From Chitinivibrionales bacterium (GTDB lineage: Bacteria > Fibrobacterota > Chitinivibrionia > Chitinivibrionales > WJKA01), in NCBI GenBank assembly GCA_014728215.1, contig WJLZ01000129.1, positions 1 through 64,000 on the forward strand: a DNA stretch of 64,000 nt, given 5' to 3'. A program made the translations under genes and the position numbers. Each line of letters opens with the position of its first letter. Positions within the stretch are counted from its first letter, which is position 1. Shown piece after piece: positions 60,570 to 64,000 of the stretch. A model generated the notes under the pieces. The model was given only the letters and a program-made list of their open reading frames with translations. It was not told the DNA's origin and did not search any database.

Positions 60570-62918
60570 ATGATCGATTCTCTTTTTAAAGGAACTGTTA
60601 TTTCGGTCCTGTTGTTGACAATGGTCGTTTCGGCGGACCAAGCCAAAAGCAACAATGCCCCCGCGGAAGAAGAATATTTTTCCTCTCAGTTTTTAGCCAA
60701 TACCTATGAAGCCGATCCCGACCAGTTTATCGAAATAAAAAACGGTCATCTGTATCTGGGTGAAAAGCGAGTGCGGTTCTGGGCGGTCTCGGGTGGTTTT
60801 CCAAATAAAAATGCGGCAGGTTCTTCGACCCATGCGGCGAACAGAGCATGTGTAAAGCGGCTGAAAGAGCACGGGTTTAACATGGTCAGATTATGGCAGG
60901 CGCCGTATAAAGACTACAAAAAAGGCGACGGCAGCCGTGAAGACCTTATCGATCATATCATTTATTGCTTTAAAAAAGAAGGATTTCGAATATGGTCGGC
61001 CCAGTTTGTGGGTATTGAAGGTGCAACGGCCGAGGAAGTTTCTATTCTTGATGATCCCACAACAGAAGAAGAGTGGAAAGAAGCAATGGGAGAAGAAGAG
61101 GTTGATATCGCCGAACATCTTGGGCGGTACTACGATGAGCGGATACACCGTCTTTGCGTTAAAAGGATGAAGCGAATTCTTAATCATGTGAACCAGTATA
61201 CCGGATTGCGATATGCCGATGATCCCGTGTTTGTTGCCTGGGAACTGGTTAATGAACACTGGTGGTTCAATATGATGAAACGGGGAAAGTTTCTCAATTA
61301 TCCCGCCTTTTTCCGCAAAGAGTTGTATTCCCAATGGAACGATTATCTTCACAAGAAATACAAGACATCAAAGGCCCTTGATAAAGCATGGATAGGCAAC
61401 CTTCTTCCGGACGAATCCTTTGACAAAAAAAACATTCGCCTGTTGCCTCTGATTCGTGCGGTGCGAGATGATCAGGCGGCGACACTGGGCGTAGGGGTTT
61501 CCGCTGAAGCCGAAAAACAGCAGTACGATCCCGCATTTTTCAATGAAAAGCGTGGAGGCGATGTTATCGAATTTCTGCTCGACCTCTGGATTACCCATAA
61601 GCAGCGGGAAGTTGATGCGATCCGCAATGAAGGTGAGGCCATTAAACGAGCGCCTGTTGTCTGGGAAAACGGCGTGGGGTGGGGGATGCCCACCCAGTAC
61701 ATGCAGCAGCATGCCGATGTGATTTCTCACGATTCCTACTGGAACGGTACTTTCCAGACCGATCCTAATCATAAACGCTTCCCCTGGTCGAGTCAGCTCG
61801 AAGAATTGCCGAAGATTTCGTGGGACAAGCCGTGGCTCGAACAGAACAGAATGGAAGGCAAACCCTTTTTTGTGTACGAGACCGGATATATGCAGCCGGG
61901 GAAATACCGGGCCGAATATCCCATGACCCTTGCCCGGACCGGAGCAATCCAGGACTGGGACGTCATTTGCTGGCATTACTGGGGGTGGCCCCAGGACACC
62001 ACCCAGGAGGAGCCCTATAACAAACCCATGGATTATGCAACAAAGAAGCAGTTTACACAGGGGTATCATTTCCAGTTTGACGAGGTTTATAATTCGAGCC
62101 TCAAAGCCGCGGCGACTATTTTTACACGCGGCCATCTGAAGCCTGCGCCGAACCCTACAAAATTTATTTTCGGCAGAAAAAGCCTCTATAGCTGGTCGAT
62201 GAACGGGTATGGGGACGCCGGAGACATGTTTGTGCCGACTGCCTACCGCTACGGAATGCGCCTTCTAATCGACCCGGAGCGGGAAAACGACGAGATTATC
62301 GGGCCACGGGTCAAGTATCGAGGCGTTTTTGAGTCGTGTCCTATCGAACCGACCGATGAAATCAGTATCGACTGGCAGTGCGGCCATCTTATGTTCGATG
62401 CTCCCGGGACGGCAATGTATTGCGGTTTTCTGGCCCAATATCCCGACAAAGATAACGTAGCATTCGAAAATGGCGTTACATTGCAGGATGTTGTTATAAC
62501 AAATCCTCCCGATATGCCCTATCCGGTGAAAAAAGATGAAAAGTATATCGAGTTCTGTATCGTTTCCTCCGACGGCAAGCCGTTGAAAGAGACCGACAAT
62601 GCCATCATTTCGCTTGTCAGCACGAGTTTCAACCGGGGATTCGAACTCGATGAAAAACAACATGCAAATCAGGAGTGGAATCCTATTAAAGAGTGGAATA
62701 TCAATGTCGATGCCATAACAATGCCCAATGATACAACCGGTGATCCTGTTTGTGTCGCCCGCGTAGGCGGCACCGTAATCATTCCCATGCTTGATGGCAT
62801 GAAATACCAGTTTATTGACTGGCATTCAAAGGTCATCAAGGAAGGAACTGTTAAAAATGGACGGTTAACCATTCCCAGCACCATGCCTGTGTTTATTACA
62901 AAATTATACCGTAAATAA
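60570..62918 (+). CDS. Secreted GH5/clan-A-like glycoside hydrolase (782 aa)
   Basis: Signal peptide (VISVLLLTMVVSA-D), then a (beta/alpha)8-type domain with a Glu pair in the right places: WELVNEH (acid/base Glu229 after Asn228) and VYETGY (nucleophile Glu437), as in clan GH-A enzymes. The strand-1 segment KRVRFWAVSG and the HGFNMVRLW segment fit GH5-related families. A C-terminal beta-sandwich of about 230 residues follows and has no clear family. It has a function in polysaccharide breakdown; whether glucan, mannan or other cannot be told. It is 47 nt after the barrel gene, so part of the same operon. Confidence 0.8.
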   Translation: MIDSLFKGTVISVLLLTMVVSADQAKSNNAPAEEEYFSSQFLANTYEADPDQFIEIKNGHLYLGEKRVRFWAVSGGFPNKNAAGSSTHAANRACVKRLKEHGFNMVRLWQAPYKDYKKGDGSREDLIDHIIYCFKKEGFRIWSAQFVGIEGATAEEVSILDDPTTEEEWKEAMGEEEVDIAEHLGRYYDERIHRLCVKRMKRILNHVNQYTGLRYADDPVFVAWELVNEHWWFNMMKRGKFLNYPAFFRKELYSQWNDYLHKKYKTSKALDKAWIGNLLPDESFDKKNIRLLPLIRAVRDDQAATLGVGVSAEAEKQQYDPAFFNEKRGGDVIEFLLDLWITHKQREVDAIRNEGEAIKRAPVVWENGVGWGMPTQYMQQHADVISHDSYWNGTFQTDPNHKRFPWSSQLEELPKISWDKPWLEQNRMEGKPFFVYETGYMQPGKYRAEYPMTLARTGAIQDWDVICWHYWGWPQDTTQEEPYNKPMDYATKKQFTQGYHFQFDEVYNSSLKAAATIFTRGHLKPAPNPTKFIFGRKSLYSWSMNGYGDAGDMFVPTAYRYGMRLLIDPERENDEIIGPRVKYRGVFESCPIEPTDEISIDWQCGHLMFDAPGTAMYCGFLAQYPDKDNVAFENGVTLQDVVITNPPDMPYPVKKDEKYIEFCIVSSDGKPLKETDNAIISLVSTSFNRGFELDEKQHANQEWNPIKEWNINVDAITMPNDTTGDPVCVARVGGTVIIPMLDGMKYQFIDWHSKVIKEGTVKNGRLTIPSTMPVFITKLYRK

Positions 62919-63006
62919 GGAGCAAATCAGGATAGGACGATCGTATCGGTTACTATCCGTTCTGCCGTATATGATTTCAGCCGGGGCTAAATGCTATTTT
63001 CAATTT

Positions 63007-64000
63007 ATGCCCCGTTCGAATAAATCCTTGCCGCAACTATACCTTTTCTTTCTTTTTGCGTTTGCTCTGCCGGTGGTTTCCGAACCCATTGTCATAACCG
63101 GGGCGTCGACGCCCTCATTGCTGGGAAAATCAATTGACAATATACGTATAATCAACGGCCGGGGAAAACCGATACCTTTCCAAATTGACGAATTGACGCC
63201 TGAAGGCGAGTATGTATGTTTCCGCGGCGATTCTCCCAATAACGATGAAAGTAATGGAATACTTGATTCGATTGATGAGATTGTATTTTTGAGAAAAGAC
63301 TGCTCTCCGATTGAAATGTTCCAGAACCCCGCGATTACGCAAAACAGCACGGCCGTTTTTGAAAAAATCGAAATCGGCACGGGGGAGGGGACTAAAATCG
63401 CTTACATCTCCAATGATACTTCGATTACCCTTTCCCCGTACTCTTATATTCAGTATGATCCGGTTAAACAGAAAATTCGGACCCCCTGGTACTATGCGGT
63501 GTTCGGCAAAGACCGGTTTCATTTCACTCATGCTGGCGTAAAAGAAAAGGGGACTCCAGGGTATATCGATCTCACCAGGGAACTCCGGCTGAAAATTTAT
63601 CTCAATGCCCTCTGGGGCCTTCTCTCGATACAATATAATGAAGAGAGTCTGGTTTGCAAGGTGAAACGATATAAAATTGGTCCAATTCGTCTTATTCGAC
63701 GAGGGGACCTCTATCTGAAACTGGGCCTTATCCTCAAAGCAAACAGCGCGGCGGTGAACCAGATCTGCTACCCCCAGATGGTACGAGTACCGGTGTATGT
63801 TCATCTGCCGGTCAGGTTTAAATCCTTTCTCAGGGAAGCCTATATTGAGATGACGCCGGTAATATCCGAAAAGGGGAAAGAGTATGATTTCACTATTCCG
63901 GAAAAGAATATTACTTTTCCCCTTACAGAAAATACCCCTCTCGATACGCTCATTCCGGTTATGCCCAACAACAGCTACTTTTCCGTCACGAACGGCCTTT
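63007..64000 (+). CDS. Partial secreted protein, 3' end outside window
   Basis: Reading from the ATG at 63007 gives an uninterrupted frame to the last base (331 residues, no stop), with a signal peptide (LPQLYLFFLFAFALPVVS-E). Then a beta-rich region follows: PIVITGASTPSLLGKSIDNI, IPFQIDELTPEGEYVC, and later residues with NALWGLLSIQYN. It follows the GH5-like gene by 88 nt on the same strand. The family is not recognised. It may be a surface glycan-binding or enzyme protein, and its C-terminus lies beyond the window. Confidence 0.75.
   Translation, partial: MPRSNKSLPQLYLFFLFAFALPVVSEPIVITGASTPSLLGKSIDNIRIINGRGKPIPFQIDELTPEGEYVCFRGDSPNNDESNGILDSIDEIVFLRKDCSPIEMFQNPAITQNSTAVFEKIEIGTGEGTKIAYISNDTSITLSPYSYIQYDPVKQKIRTPWYYAVFGKDRFHFTHAGVKEKGTPGYIDLTRELRLKIYLNALWGLLSIQYNEESLVCKVKRYKIGPIRLIRRGDLYLKLGLILKANSAAVNQICYPQMVRVPVYVHLPVRFKSFLREAYIEMTPVISEKGKEYDFTIPEKNITFPLTENTPLDTLIPVMPNNSYFSVTNGL

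Noticed and set aside
61368-62135. 255-aa minus-strand frame over the GH5-like gene
   Set aside because: Shadow of a gene whose catalytic Glu motifs are clearly in the plus frame.
1-64000. CRISPR arrays, insertion sequences, prophage genes or tRNA/rRNA genes
   Set aside because: No spaced direct repeats, transposase or integrase frames, or cloverleaf-type sequences were seen on either strand.

Overview
The window reads as chromosomal DNA of a motile, diderm, polysaccharide-degrading bacterium. The most economical placement is Fibrobacterota (Chitinispirillia/Chitinivibrionia-like). This is an inference from the combination of features: a complete-looking flagellar hook/export/motor cluster, several secreted carbohydrate-active proteins with type IX secretion (Por/T9SS)-like C-terminal tails, a PEP-CTERM protein, an MCE/MlaD protein, lipoproteins, and outer-membrane barrel and lipocalin proteins. 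No rRNA, tRNA, CRISPR array or insertion sequence was seen. Gene order is dense and mostly co-directional.

Layout. 1-786: 3' part of an MlaD/MCE protein. 846-2855 (-): two unrecognised envelope-type proteins. 2988-4334: phosphoglucosamine/phosphomannomutase. 4450-6646: a PEP-CTERM protein and a GH28 polygalacturonase-like gene broken by a one-base frameshift. 6734-11680 (-): a secreted coiled-coil protein, an ApbE lipoprotein, a small ORF, a Ser/Thr protein kinase, an EF-hand-rich protein and a T9SS-tail fragment. 12010-18218: metabolic genes, including a cupin, an LsrF-type aldolase coupled to a zinc alcohol dehydrogenase, a VOC protein, a class II aldolase and an SDR. 18365-20290: a small secreted protein, a Blc-type lipocalin and a Cys-cluster protein.

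20763-43722 is the flagellar cluster: motE-like, fliK, flgD, a TIGR02530-type gene, flgE, then a hairpin and a new promoter, then flbD, motA, motB, fliL, fliM, fliN/Y, fliO, fliP, fliQ, fliR, flhB, a 573-aa Ig-like lipoprotein candidate, flhA, flhF, flhG, a small membrane protein, fliA, a small charged protein and an HDOD protein. A well-spaced sigma-54-type -24/-12 element precedes the first gene. Many junctions are 1-8 nt overlaps, implying translational coupling from fliM to flhG. Unusual points are the Ig-like protein translationally coupled between flhB and flhA, a FlgD with two tandem cap-type modules, and an NPTY rather than NPTH cleavage motif in FlhB. The rod, MS-ring, C-ring FliG and export ATPase genes are absent and must lie elsewhere.

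43850-52213: SH3/BamE-like protein, queA, an unrecognised protein, a seven-blade Reg_prop-type propeller, comEC (-) with a degenerate metallo-beta-lactamase tail, a receiver-HATPase fusion and an RluA-type pseudouridine synthase. 52279-55438 (-): a two-gene operon for a CBM-like protein and a pectate-lyase-like beta-helix enzyme. 55921-57132: an FHA-STAS protein. 57432-64000: a secreted beta-helix protein with T9SS tail, an outer-membrane barrel candidate, a GH5/clan-A-like glycosidase and a gene running off the window end. The two ends of the window therefore show plant or algal polysaccharide use, and the middle encodes motility.
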